In this document: positions 33,635 through 48,600 of the stretch, piece after piece
How the letters are laid out: the number at the start of each line of letters is the position of its first letter
Position numbering within the stretch: position 1 is the stretch's first letter
From: Antedon mediterranea
Lineage: Eukaryota > Echinodermata > Crinoidea > Comatulida > Antedonidae
Assembly: GCF_964355755.1 (NCBI RefSeq)
Contig: NC_092672.1
Span: 22,006,501-22,070,500, forward strand
DNA: 64,000 nucleotides
Reading direction: 5' to 3'
Program-made: the position numbers and the translations under genes
Notes under the pieces: generated by a model
Seen by the model: only the letters and a program-made list of their open reading frames with translations
Database searches by the model: none
Told to the model about the DNA's origin: nothing

Positions 33635-36600
33635 TTTGGAAGCTCAGCTTTACATTTGGCAGCTAGGACAGGTGACTCAGCCTGCTGTAACCTGCTGGTT
33701 GATGCAGGGTCAGACATCAATATCCAAGACAGAGTAAGTTATACATTCTTTCATAGTCATATTTTTTGATATTTTGTATTTTAAATATAATGATCTTTTG
33801 AGTAATAATATCTGCATGTTATAATGCTATTTAATGTTTTTATTTAACTGTATTGATGCTAGAATTGGCATTATTTGAAGTTTTTTAATATATTTTTTTC
33901 TCTGATATTTAGTCATAAAAATTGCTATGACACTATACATTTTGTCATGTTTAAACATTTCCATTGAACTCTTTATAAAACAATGAAAACTACAGCAACA
34001 TACTATTGAAATATAATCCTTATTCCAAAGTGTAGATATACAGTAATTAAGTCAGAATTATGTACACTTCTATTACACAAAATTTCAATTTTTTTTAGTT
34101 CATTTTCACAAAACTGTTTAATAACTTTTGAAACACTATGATTCTACCTATATATCACATAGAGGTACAAATGATCAAAGATGCTAGTTGATAGACATAT
34201 AGACTGTATTCATTTATTTTATAATTATCATCATACTCATTTGCCATACTCTCCTTTATTCCTTTCAACAACATCACCACCAACTCCAACCACCTCCTGG
34301 TTATAGTCACCACCACCAATTCCAAGAATGATGATGCAGAATTTGGTTGAGAGCTAAAGTGATCTTTTAATACACACCACAATTATAGTTCTTTGTTATT
34401 AGGTTGTAATTATTTTTTCCATATACAATATAAGATACAGATAGTATATCTGCCACATTTATTCTTTATACTCAGGATTAACAAACATAAATAAAACTGA
34501 AATAGCGGCACAAATATAATTTTGTAAGTTATTTACCGTACCTAGTAGTAGTTTTTAACAAATCACCTTACATAATAATTACAGTATCAAACCACCATTA
34601 CAACATCATTCAAAATGTAAAAATAAACAAATCATCATTAGCATAACTAGGTGATGATTTGGAATATTTTTAGTCTATTCAAAAAATGTTTATTTCTTAA
34701 AATTTATTTAGATATACATACACACATAGTAAATTATAGTAAACAAAAAATAAATGGAAATTGTTTAACACTAAACAACCTACATTAGAGGTGAAATACC
34801 ACTAAGAAACACAAGAAAGCTGAACTTAGACTTAAATGTTCTACACAACTGTAACAAGTTCAGAGTGTATCCAACATTTAACATTATGACATATTTTAGA
34901 CCACTGACAATGGTGATCACCAGTGCTTCGCAAAGTCTGCAGTTGCACTTTATATCATGTTTTATTCATTCATATTTATCTCCATCATCCAACTTTATCA
35001 AACAAAACTTTTTTGAGGATAAACATACAGTAGCTATATGTAAGGTTCAACTTTAATAATTTTAAAAAGTTTAACATTTTCCAACATTAATGTTAAAAGA
35101 TTACTTTTAAAAGAACTTATATTATAATTTCAATTTTCAGTACAAGCTATTTAACAATTTAAAAAAAATATATGCCAAGTTATTGTAGCATAACTTTATA
35201 TTTTAATCAATGGATGTAAATGACTTTGCATTATATAAATGTATTACAATTGTTTATAAACTCTTCATTGTTGTAGATTCGTTTTCAGCACAACCTTTTT
35301 TTAAAACTAATATTGACCTTGGTTCATCCTTGTTTCAGTTGATGGTCCTACCTTTTCATTAGAATTACATTCATGTTCACAGAGTAAATTAAGATTTATC
35401 TCCTTTAAAATTAAATTCAATAAAACTATATCCCATAACAATTTTCCTATGAATAAATAGATGGAATTATTCTTAGTTTATTGATTTGATTCAGACCAAT
35501 TTCATACACATTTAGCAATATTTTTTTCATTTTTTAACTAATAATATGCATAGAAAATGTTTATTTTACAACTACAATACCTCATTAAGTAATTCATTTA
35601 TTTACTTTTTTATGGCTTTAACTAGTTGAATTCTCTCATGGTACCAATATAAAATCTTAATTGGCAATAAATTTCTATTGAGCATACATTCTAATAATTT
35701 ATGTTTCATAATTTTTTGGATTTTATTGTGTTACAATAAAGGAAAAATAAACGGTGTGGGAAAAAACATTATCAGATGACTATTGTGCTATTTATCTTCC
35801 CATTTCCACCCTTTAAGACAGAATAGTCCAACTTCCCTTCCCCTGTAGTAGAGCACCGTATCAAGAATGTTAAATAACAGACAAGAGACATAAAATTGCT
35901 TGTCTACATACACTTTATTCACAGTACACATATGGCTGAATGCATATAACAACATTACTATAAGCCCAACAATTGGGAAACCTTAAACATGTGGCTTACC
36001 TTTCATCGGTCATGCTTTTTAACAACCTACCTTAAACCCCTGCGTTAGCGGCTAAGGTAACACCAACCCAGCGAATGCTATGCAGTCCAAATAGATACTT
36101 ATTGTACCCACATCTTCGTAAAATATCCTTTAACAGCACGTCAGCGTGAATAGGACATCTTTCTAGCATGTGGCTACTAGTTGATTTCACTGACTAAATA
36201 GTGCTAATGTGGTTCCATGCCTTCTACTCTCTATATCAGCATGTATAAAGACCCAGGTATCTGTGTCCAACAATAATGTCCAACCACCAATAGTTCTTGA
36301 TAGTTCAAACACTGAATTATTTAATATTTTAAATAAACTAAAATTTACACTACTGTATGTAGTGTTTTTGTAAAAAAATTTATAAAATATGCACTAAATG
36401 TTGATTTTCCTTTTACCTAAACCTTGTATTATTTTAGGTAAATACAGAATTTCATTTACAGTATTGTGGTACAAAACTATGGAACAATCAAGTCCTTCTG
36501 TTTCTGAATTATTTCTTGTAATGTTAAATCTTTGATTAGTTTTACACCTTTTCACCTTCTGTCAATTATTTAAGAATTACTGACATTCAGTGATTGAAGT

Positions 36601-39600
36601 TTCTCCTTCATCTAATGTTCAAGCAGTATTGTTATAATGTTTTTTTATTGAGAATTGTCCTATAATTTCACACATAAATTAATTATTCCCTGAGATTTGA
36701 AATCAAAATAAAATGTACATTGACTTATTTAATAATTGCCCTGATTTAATGCACAACTATTAATTTAGATTGTATACTGGCTTTTTCTTTTTATCCAAAT
36801 GTACATATGAAATACATAAGCACTCATTTTGAGGGCTTGTGATGAGTTGAAAATCAAATAACAATATTATCAAGTTAAAGTTCAAAACAATTTTTGTTGT
36901 AATGGTCAAATGAATACAAAACAGAAAATATATTTAGGTTACATTAATTTCTTTAAAGTAGCATGAAAACATAAAATAAATTACATGAATAAAGGTAATA
37001 ACTATACAGGAACCAAAACTTAAAATAAATAAATAAAATCAACAGAAATATAGACAATAGCATATTATTTTATCAGAAAAGTAGTTGGAGAGGTAATGAT
37101 TTTCAATTATAATATAAAAGTTTTTCTGATTAGAAACAATGGTTAAATCAAGACTATTCCACTTATATTTGGGGTAAAACAATATTTTTTGTTTAAAATA
37201 ATTGCCAAACTCTGCAATCCTCAAAAAAACATAGCAAACCTCATTTAACCAACATAAAAGTGATAGAATCAGTAGTGTACAACTCACTTGGTTTGTCAAT
37301 TAACAAATTTAAATATATTTTTGTTAAATACTTAATTTTGTGGTTAAGCATCATTTTTTGGTTTAAAAACAATATTGTTAAACCTTCACCGCCCCAAACA
37401 ATGTTACAGTAATGTATAAGCAAAACATTTTATTTTAATTTCTTTAGAATACTAATATATTTAGATATTTTATTTGAGAAAAATTGTTGGCAGCCAATAA
37501 TCTAATTAAAAGACCAAGGAATGATACTTCACTTTGTTCAATTAATTTTCCATTAAAAAATATAACAATTGTTGTGTGTAAGTTCACTAATACAATTAGT
37601 TTTAGTCGTATTAATTATTAATAATTAGTTTGTAGTGAACCATTTACTAACTTACTTAACTTTAAATTTAAAAACAAGACAATATTGTTATTAAAATGTA
37701 AAGTTGTATTATCTGCATAAAAAAATTTGTCTGAACAATTTACTAATTATTAATTTGAAATAATGATTTCGATCTGTAAAATATCTTTTAAACCAATCTA
37801 AGAAAGGCTCCAAAATACCATAACGAAACCACTTGAAAATATCATGGTTAACAACATCAAAAGTTTTTGATAAATCTAGGAAGGTACTTTCAAAAGCAGT
37901 ATTAACAGAATTAGTGAGTTCAAGAAAAGCATGACAAGTGGTATTGTATGCATATATTTTTCATTATTTTTTTGAAAAAATGGGTAAAATTAAGATTGGT
38001 ATAAAAGTATCCGTTTTTAAATACAGGATTTACATTTAATATGATTATGTACAGAACGCATCATGAATGATTGATTAATGGCGTATGTGAGATGGCTTAT
38101 AATTAATGGAGCAACCTTTTTAAGAACCATGCTCTGAACCTTTACTAGAATTCAAATTATTAATTATATTAAGCACTTCTGTTTCAGATATAAATGGGAG
38201 GTGGTAATTAAGAGATTAGGTCTTTGCCATTTTAGAATATATAGAATTACAGAGTTTTACCAATGTGGCTATACTTTTTATATCTTGAAATATTTGAACT
38301 TTTATGAATTTTTAAAAGTTTATGCTAATGTTTACTAAATTTATTTAGGTGGGGTGTGTAGAGGGTGTCATCAATAGTTGTTTTAGTGTTTTGGGTTTTT
38401 TTTAACTTCAAAAAGTATATTAAAAATGTATCCAACATTAGGATTAACTGTACAGTTTAGACGAATCAGTTTGAGAAAGATCAAAGCAAAATGCACCTAT
38501 ATCTGTAATTCAGTATCAATGGTCAAGAACGTCAACCTTATTGAAAGTTAATCATAATCAATTAATTTTGAAATAGGTAAATGATCAGAGATGTCTGAAT
38601 TGTAATACCTGATAAAATATCAAAATTTGTAGGCCTATAGAGTATCATGGTGTGACGTCACAATGATAGAGGCCGCTGCATGGTTGCTAGCCAAACAAAA
38701 AATGCGTTCAACGCTACTTTGTTGATTAACTGTAAAGATCTGTATTTTCTATTATTTTTGAAATAGGTAAATGATCAGAGATGTCTGAATTGTAATACCC
38801 AATAAAATATCAAAATTGGTAGGCCTATGGTTTGTGTAAAAATAATCAATAAGTTCTGCATTTTTTTTTTTGTAATTGTCATCAGTCGTAGGAAAAAACG
38901 TACAATAGTTGATAAGATGATATAAAATAATTATTAATTAGATTATGCTTATTATTAATTTGATTAAAACAATGTTGAATTCTCCCACAATATTACAAAA
39001 TCTTCATGATTTAAATCTTGAAATCAATTAATTTATAATAACAGCAAAATGTTCTATGTTATTAGATTTCAGTTGACTTTAAATTTAAGCCAATTATAGA
39101 ATTCTTTTTTTGTTTTATTGATTTATAAAAAGCGAATCACATATAGCTCTTTTGTCAATAAATAATAACTATCACATTTTGTAATAAAAAAAAACAATAA
39201 TTGTGTTCTAGAATGTTCATAACATTTTTATTTAAATACATTATGCGTATGACAAAGATGGTGATTTGTTTGTAAGGATTTCTGAATCAAATAAATATTA
39301 TGCAGAGCTATTCAAGTATGTCTTCACTCGTAGAAAAAAAATAGTGATTTCACTTATAAAATGACAAATAAATGGTTAATTCAACCAAAAACCCATTGCC
39401 AATTTGAACATATTTTCATTAAAACATTTAATTTGAAATTTTTTCAGGTAAATACATTTTTTTACATCAAATTTTTTGTTAAAATGGATAACTATTATGT
39501 TACATTAAAATGGCACATTCAACAAAAATGTTGTTAAGAATATTTTTTTTTTTCAGGGGGACATAAAATTTCACAAACCTTCAATTGTTCTTACATATGA

Positions 39601-42600
39601 TTTTGTATTTTAAAAGTGCAATTTTTACAAATTGTTTTTCAGACAAGTCACTTATATGCCCTATGATACCTGTGTATTATAATGATCAAAGATGCTAGTT
39701 GTACTGAATATTTTAGTATGATGTCTTATTCATCATTTTTAGTAATGCATTTGGCCATACTCTCTTTTATTGTCAACACACTACCAACTCCGTCCACCAC
39801 CACCTCCTCATTAAGCGAAGAGCAATGATATTAAAGGATGTAACATAGACCCATTAGACCCATTTTTAGTTTGTAATTATTTTTTCCATAATACATTACA
39901 AGGGCCTATACATTTTATATTACACAGTGCCCTCACTCATTATTTATTTTACTTAAATTCTGTTTATATTGTTAGCACTTTCAGTACCAGTGTACTGTTC
40001 AATAAAAACCAAAAAATCTGTAAAAAATTTAATTTAATTTAATTTTTTAGACCTTTTTTACGAAACACCTTTTAATTGAAATAGCATTTAAAATATAAGA
40101 AAAACAATTACCAGCATTAAACTAGATGATGATTTCATTTCATTATTCGGTCTATTTTAGTATATACATAAAAAAATCTGAAATTGGGGAGACCAGGGTC
40201 AACCTACAGTAAGTGAACTTAATCACTGAGCTATACGGTAGTATTTGTTTGTCTTAGTCTAATTTGGCATTTTTGGTCGCGTGCAAATGAGACTCTATAG
40301 CTGACTATGTCGGTCGGTAGGTCGGTCGGTCGGTAAAACACTAACTAAAATTTGCGCATTTGACTGCAGCCATGTATATGGCCTTGTTAATCATCTATTT
40401 CAATAATAATACATACAACATAGTATAAAACTGACTCCAAATAACAAGAGGCAAGCCATGATTCAACGTTTAAATATAAATCTACCCACTGTAATGTTGG
40501 TGTTGCTACAGATTTTCATAATTTAGAACAATGACAGATTATCAATGCTTACTTTATAGCATTCATTCAAGTATAAGTAATAATGTCAACAGTATACTAT
40601 TTGAAAATCACAAGATAAAAAGATCAACTTTATTATTATGATTTTGTAAAGCTTAATATTTGTTAACAGACTGTTCATTCTTTTAAATTCAAACTTTATT
40701 TATCCACAAAATATCAAAGATTAAAAATAAACTTGTTTCAAAAATGAAAAAAATTTAAAACATTGATCGTTCCTTAAGTTGGTAATTGACACAATTTTAA
40801 CTAAAATAACTAACTAAAATTTAAAGTTTAGTTAGCAAAGTTCAAAAGGATGAATTAAAACACCTAATAAAATCCTTAAAAAGAGGCTACGAGGATGCTT
40901 GTTTTAATTGTCTTACCAGTATTGAATAAATGTTATTGAATTGAAATTAAATTGAATTGAATTCACAGCCACCACATATTATAATATACATTAATGACAA
41001 AATATGATGTTTTAATTAAGTTTAACTAAAAATGAAAAACTACAATGTGTATTCCCTTTGCGTACTGATCAGCCATTTTTTATTGTTGCAAGGTTTCAAA
41101 ATGATGCAATGAACTTTACTCCGTCCATTGGATTGAATGTTAAATCGACCAAATATAAGTCCTGATAATGAACAGAACAGAACAGAGTATGCTCAGTATA
41201 CTGTGCATAAGCATGTGCAGATTAATATTTTTTATTTTGTGTAGATTACCGTATCCTTTCATCTACCATCCACCTTTGTCTACCATACTGTCATAAAGTC
41301 ACTAGTAGGTTTTATTGTAAATTAACAGCAACAGCTACCGTATATTAAATAGTAGTACTAATTATTGTCAGTATTTTCATTTCTATTGTAAATTAATAGT
41401 CAACAGATACCTCTTAGAATCAGTCAGTCATACATTCTACTCATCCACCCTTTACCAAAAATTTGGGATTTTTAAAATGTTTTTCTTTCCATCATATATT
41501 CATTTATGACTGACAATTTTATACTTATAGTTTCATTCTACTGTAAAACAATAATACTCTCATTGTCATTACATTCAGCCTCTTACATTAACATTCAAAT
41601 TAATTCAGAATAAATACATTTGAATGATGAAGCCTAAAAAAAACCAGAATAACTAAAATACAAATAAATTGGTATATTTCTATACTATTGTACCTTATAA
41701 CACAAGAATCTCCTGTTCATCCGAAGCGCGTAACAATTTCGAAAGGCATTGTGAGATAGAATAGAGCTAATGGGTGGCGCCATTGTGAGCTATGGAGTAG
41801 CGCGCCCTCATCAAATTAGAAAGTCAAAATCATAGAGGGGATCTGCTAATACTATAGGGGGATAGAGTAATTGACTGAGCCCTCTATAGGAATTAATAGT
41901 TTTGACTTCCTAGTTTGGAGGGGGCGCTGCTCCATGCTGTGAAATGGCGTCGCCCAGTTTGACCTTTTAACCCTGTACTTCCGATACTGTGTTTTGAATG
42001 CAAATTGAAGAACAGGAGATTCTTGTGTTATAAGTTCTTTGCTTTGATGGAGATGATGATACTGTTATAAAGCCTATCAAACATACAGTGCTAGTTGACG
42101 GTGATTATTTGCTTTTTGTTAAAAGTAAATAATAGTCAACCAGAAATAAAACTTGGTTTACTAAAGCTTTGGTTGCCAACGCAATGTAGGCGCTACGCAA
42201 GTGCGTTGACCAATAACAAGCAACAGTTCGGATAATCCATCACATTGTGATTGGTAAATTTGCTTGATTTAATTTACAAAAAAATTGCATAGACTACAGA
42301 CAAATGGACAGACTAAATGTTGGGACAAACAAACTTATTACATGCCATTATTACTAAAAAATAATTTGGGATTTACACTACCCATCTGAATATACATACA
42401 CCTTAATCTGAATACCTTATCCAACATGATTACAGTGTTTAAACAGCGAATAATACTATGCCTTTGTAGATTCATTCCATAACATAGTTTCATTCCATTA
42501 AAACTACAATAGTAACATTATCGCATAACCTATATAACCTACCACTTTTTTTAATAGAATAAACCGAATGCTATCATCTCTTTAACTATTTAATACACAA

Positions 42601-45600
42601 TAACATCTACCCGTCTATGATAGTGCAGCGTGTCAATCACAGCTAAAGACACCAGTTGTACACCTTTGTGTCTTATTATTCAATGCATTTCAACACAATG
42701 CTGCTCAGACACCACCTATATTATTCTACTTGAGTTTGCTAGATCATCATATAAAAGTGCATTATGATGAGATCAGATTGTTTTTATATAATTGTCCTTT
42801 ATTAATAATTATAATATTGACAACCATTCTGATGTTTGTTCATGGTTGTGCAGAGCCATGATAAATACAATTGTCACAGCTTGAATAAGGTAACAGGGAG
42901 AAAATTAAATGAAAACCTTCCTCAATAATATTTCTCTGCTCAAATGCTGGATTGTAATGAGTTTTTAATATTAAATGTGTCTATATAATTTATTTTTTGT
43001 TAAGTAGGTCTTTTAACATAGTGATGTTTAATGTGAAATGGTTAAATGTATTCAGAGTGAGATCTGCCAATGTAAATTATCTAAATTAAAATCATTTACA
43101 TTAGAAACTTTCAATTGTATTTCTATTATATTTTATCAATTTTAAGTGCTGTTCTTAAAATACAATTGCAGTCTACCAAATCATGGAGCTATAAAGCTCA
43201 ATGAGACTGAAAAACTGTTAACCTATGATGTACACAGCCTATTTAATACTTAGTTGAAATGCCATTATTAGACATTTTTAATCATTGATTTATTTAGAGA
43301 AATTAAAAAAACTTCACCAGAAGTTTTAGAATGGTCATATCAGTTGTATTTTGATTTTTATACTACTAACAATATATGTTCACATTTTGTAGTAATACAC
43401 TACTAACATGTATAGATAGTATTTACAATACCCATCTGAATAATTATACTACACCTTAATAGATTTATCTCTTTGTTTTCTTTTGAAAAAGATTTTAATA
43501 CACAAAAAAAACCCCCAAAAATAAACATCTACCCTGTATGTGATGATACACATGGGGTCAAATCATTTTTCTATTCGACCTATTCGCTATCCGTTGCTAG
43601 GACAGAATAATCTGGATTTTTTTTTTTTTACATTAATCCAAGTTAATCAACTACCACACTTTATTTCAAAAGATAACATTAGCATAATTATATTTTCTGT
43701 AAAATGGCTGCATAATTAGTTATCCACACCTTGGCGGATAACTCCTTGTGATTGTATAAAATCATCATCAACTTTTTTTATCTGTATTATTCTTCTTTCA
43801 TTCCACATTTCATAACTTCGTAAAGTTGTGCACCTACTATTTTTTAAAAACGTCAGAGTTGCGCAACATGACTTTCGCGTGATTTTATGAATTTAAATGA
43901 TTGATCATAGATCAAAAAACCAAATGTCATTTTGTATTGACACTTTTTTAATTTAAGTCATATCAAGAGTCAACTTTCTATGGATTAAAAATGTTTCACA
44001 AAGTTACGCGCACAAGATTTCTTACAACCAACACCTGCACTTGCTGTAACTTAATTCGTATTCTCGGTTTGTGAACTTAATTCTCTTGAATTTTTCATTA
44101 TAAACCTTTAAAGAATTGAAAAGTCAATTAAACCATATCTAATTTTATTTTAATGACTTACTGATTTTGATTTTAAATGCATTATGGCTACTCATACATG
44201 CTGATTGCCTTCTTAACCCTATTTCACATTGACTATTCTTGTTATTGTACAAGTTACTAAATGTTTTAGTTTACTTAATTCACTTCCCACAACCTTAATC
44301 AATAATCACCTTGACAAATTTCAATATAAATTTACCTCCTGGTTCATCTTGTTTTTCATCACTGTTTTATGTATGTTTATGTTTTTCCCCTTGTACTCTA
44401 TACGCACAAACATACTTTGCCTATTATATTATTCTTAATGTATATATAGTATAAGCCCATGGAGTAATTTATAATTCTTCCGTAAGCTTCCTAATTACAT
44501 GTAAAGATAATAAAAGCGTCACATTTTGTTTCTAATTTGTTTTGTGTATTTCAGTTATAAACGGCTACTACTGTAGGAAACATTTTTTTGTACTGTACGG
44601 TAATTATTAATTTAAATAATAATATTTATTATTTGCATATCTACGGACGTACCATCATTATTTTCAATTCAATATGTTCTATCAATACTTTTGAATTCAT
44701 AAATAAAGTGTACTTGCTTTTTGAACTTCAGATTTAAAGGACGATACCTAAAACTTACAAGTGTATTTAAAATATACAGTAGTGCAAAATATTCTGTATT
44801 TATTTTTGTTACAATGAATGATACTGATCGCAAACATTCATGCATAGCCTACTTATAATAAGCATTTGCCTACCAGACGTATATGTTGAACTTTCTTTCA
44901 ATCCTTTGTATATCAATGGATTAAAACATAGAAAATGAGACTTCAATTGCAACTCTTGCATATAAGTTTAACTACGTCAACGTCGGTGAGGTTGAAATCT
45001 GTTTGTCAGTGGGTCTCACACCCAGCAAAGACGGGTACAGGTGCTAGTAATTTATATGATCAGATCATTTGATATCTGCTGCTTTAAAGTACAGTTTGAT
45101 TTAATGTGATCACATCATTTCCCTATTATCATTTGATTTATAATTTTAGATGTAATTTTGTTGTTGTCGTCGTTGTGGTTTATATTTGTGAAACTAAACA
45201 AGATGAACGGATTAAAGAATAAAACATCTTACAATGTTTCTATATTGTGTAGTGAAGATAAACTCCTTTCAGTTCAATATTATAGAAACTATTTTTATCA
45301 AGAAAGAGACCATGCCCGGCTTTAAATAGAGATGCGGTTATGTTGGGGAAAGAGAAAGAGCTTTCCATAATGTATGAAGCTCATCTGAAAACACTGTTTT
45401 CATCAAGATCAAATATGCATAAGTTAGAACTCAGAATTAGAATGCTCAGGATATTAATGAGTATCACTGAAATATTGATTAATAAATACAAATGTTGTTG
45501 AATTGTGTTATCCTAATGTCTACTACCAACCTTCATTTAAAATCAATTATTTTTTTAGGTAGATCAAGATCAAATATAGTTCTGACTTGTTAATGGTCAC

Positions 45601-48600
45601 ATGACAGTATAGTTTATTGGACTTGCCAGTGATAATGACAAAATATTTATTATTTTGGTCTACTATTACAGTAACACTTTTTATCAATTAATGATACTGT
45701 ATAACATATCAGTGCAACCTCCAATATTGTATTTTAAAAAATCAACAAAAATATATATATATTGTTTTTTTATATTGGAACTGAGAAAGGCATATATTCC
45801 TGATCTAAAATTATTTTCACTTTGGGATATTTTTGTAAATTACAACTTTCATAAAAAAATATCATTAAAAAAAAGACAACATTGTATGTCTGAACATAGT
45901 ATAAATATGCACATGGTATAAATATATAATTTGTAAAATGTGTCAGAGGTCGTACATTTACAAAATAAAAAGAAAAAAAGGAATTTACATATTTATTTTT
46001 ATACAGAGGTATAAAGTGAGTGGCACTAGCCTTAGTCAGTGTAACTCTTTTTTTTTTCTGCTATAAATGAGTTAGGAATAAAATTGTCATGTGACAGAAT
46101 ACCAATGTAACATTTTTTCTTTAATCAGTATTTTAAAACCTGATGATTATGACCTCTTTCCAGGCTGGAAACACTCCACTACATTCATATCTGGCTTATA
46201 GTTCTAAGGATCCTATATTAGAAATGGTGACCTGTTTCATAAATAAGGGGGCATCAGTGACATCACAAAATAAGGTAATATACAGACAATTTTCAGTAAT
46301 ACTGTATGGCAACAATCTTTCACCTACTCTAGTACATTATTCTATTCTTTTTTTTTCTTTTTTTATATCTGGTTCATCATATAATTAATAATAATGATAA
46401 TTATTTTTATTATTAAATTGTGTGATTTTTGGTAGACCTATTTAAAAAACCATTCCTTCAAAGATGACAATATCTACTATCACAGCGATTTTAAACTGAT
46501 AGGAAGATTGTGGGTTGTATAATTTATGCTGAGATTGGACCTATCGGATATTTTGACGACATGAAGTAAGGGTAGAGATAATGTGCCCGGCTTCATAAGT
46601 TATTTAATAAGGGCGTTTAATCCTATAACCTATGCTTCATTATTATACTCTGTAGCCATCTGTATTTCAGTACTGATCTACACATGCGCACAGCTCTAAT
46701 CTGAATTAAATGAAAGAAAGAATATTTTTCATAATTTGTTATCCAATGAACCATATCATTTTTTAACTTTGCTTTGTTTCATAAGTAAATGTTATTTTTT
46801 GAACAGATGTCAGGATTATTCTCAATGGCCCTGTTTCTGCTGCCAACTAAATACCGTATATTATACGGTATTTTTTGAATACCGTATATATACGGTATAT
46901 TTTTGGCAGCAGAAACTGCGCTCATAAAAAATATACCGTATTTTGTATACCGTATTTTCCCCACAAAATTTGTGGATAAAATACGGTATTTACAAATTTA
47001 TACCGTATTTTTTGTACCCGTTTCTGCTGCCAATAAAAAATACCGTATTTTTTTTTTACATGACAAAAGGTCACCATTCGTGTTTTTATTTTCTGTCGCT
47101 GTTAGCTGCTTTACACACATGTATAGATATATTCGGCGAAAATGTGGAGCGAAGACGTCACAGTTTTACTAAATAAATGTGTGTGGGGAAGCTAAAATGT
47201 CTGACCAACTAAAAGGTAATAAAAGGGACAACCACATTTATAAAGACATTTCTAAAAAAATAAAGCAGGAGTATGGAATAGACTTGTCTCCAAAGCAAGT
47301 AAACTCAAAGCTGAAGAGCCTACGAAAGCAGTACAACATTGCAAAATACAATAACTCGGGGAGGGAACGAATTAATTGTCCCCATTACAATGTTTTCTGT
47401 GCTCTCACAACATCTCTATCACTATGGCTAGGCTGTTGAAAGTGAGACGTAAAACTTCCTTTATTGCGAATTTTAATTATCGATCAAATAAATGAATGGC
47501 AATTTGGGTAAAAAAGATGAAATTTAACACGACCACCCAAGAAGTATTGTTAGCAGAAACGGGGTACTAAGAAATACGGTATAAAAAATACCGTATTTTA
47601 TACCGTATTTTTATACCGTATTTTGAGCAGTTGCAGCAGAAACAGGCCCAATGTGTAATTCAATCTAGAAATTGACATTGAAATCTGAATCATTCAGTGA
47701 AATAACTTATATAGAGCAGACCTCCCAACTATGCTGATAATGGCGAAAGCAATTTTGAATATACTGATATTTCTAATCTCTATTAAGAATCTAGATAAGA
47801 AGAAAAAGAAAATATGCTAAATATCCGCACAACGTTAGTAATAAATTCATGTATTGTTTAATAATTAAAATATTTGTATTTTCCGCCATTTGGCATACAC
47901 ATTACTATTATAAATACCAAAACCTTTACATTTCTAGTAGCGCCCTTTATGGTCTAATGTATTTTTCAAAATATTATAGCGCCCTGTATAGTTTGGACAT
48001 GATTTCATAAAACCTCCCAATGTATCATTTGATTTGTTGAGAGGTGACAAACTTAAAACAGCCGATTATATAAACTGAATAACAATGTATTTTACTTTAC
48101 TGTTAGTGTATTGTCAGTTATAGGCCTTTTGCTTATTTCATAAAGACAATACACATTAAACAATGATTCGATAAAGATTGAAATGTTGAATCATGAATTC
48201 CCTAATATTATTGTTGTTGTTGTTGGCGTCTTTGCCGCACCCAACATTTTCAGAAAAAAGGGTGACTATTTTTGGACAAAAATCACTCAAGCGTGACTTG
48301 TGTTTTTCACATGGTAATACATGAAATTTGATCACTAAAATGCTTTAAATGTTGCCATTAGGGTATGAAAACATAGGGTTTGCCACAAAAATTGTAATGA
48401 ATGGACTATTAGTTTAGGATATGTGAAAACATGGGTTTTATATTTGATTTGCATTCAAGTGATTGTGTTGGAAAGAGATTAACATCGTTACCATTTTAAG
48501 ATAGTTAAAACAAATTATTTTATAACATGTGAATTATGGAATTATTTTTAAGGATAAGATAAATACAGCGTCACACTTGACATTCTTCTTTCACAAAAAA

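Noticed and set aside
34865-35056. Open segment after an acceptor-like TATTTTAG in the first ROCO intron
   Set aside because: The translation is not ankyrin-like and no phase-0 donor follows.
36000-36120. GC-richer patch considered as tRNA or other structured RNA
   Set aside because: No cloverleaf with A and B box spacing could be drawn.
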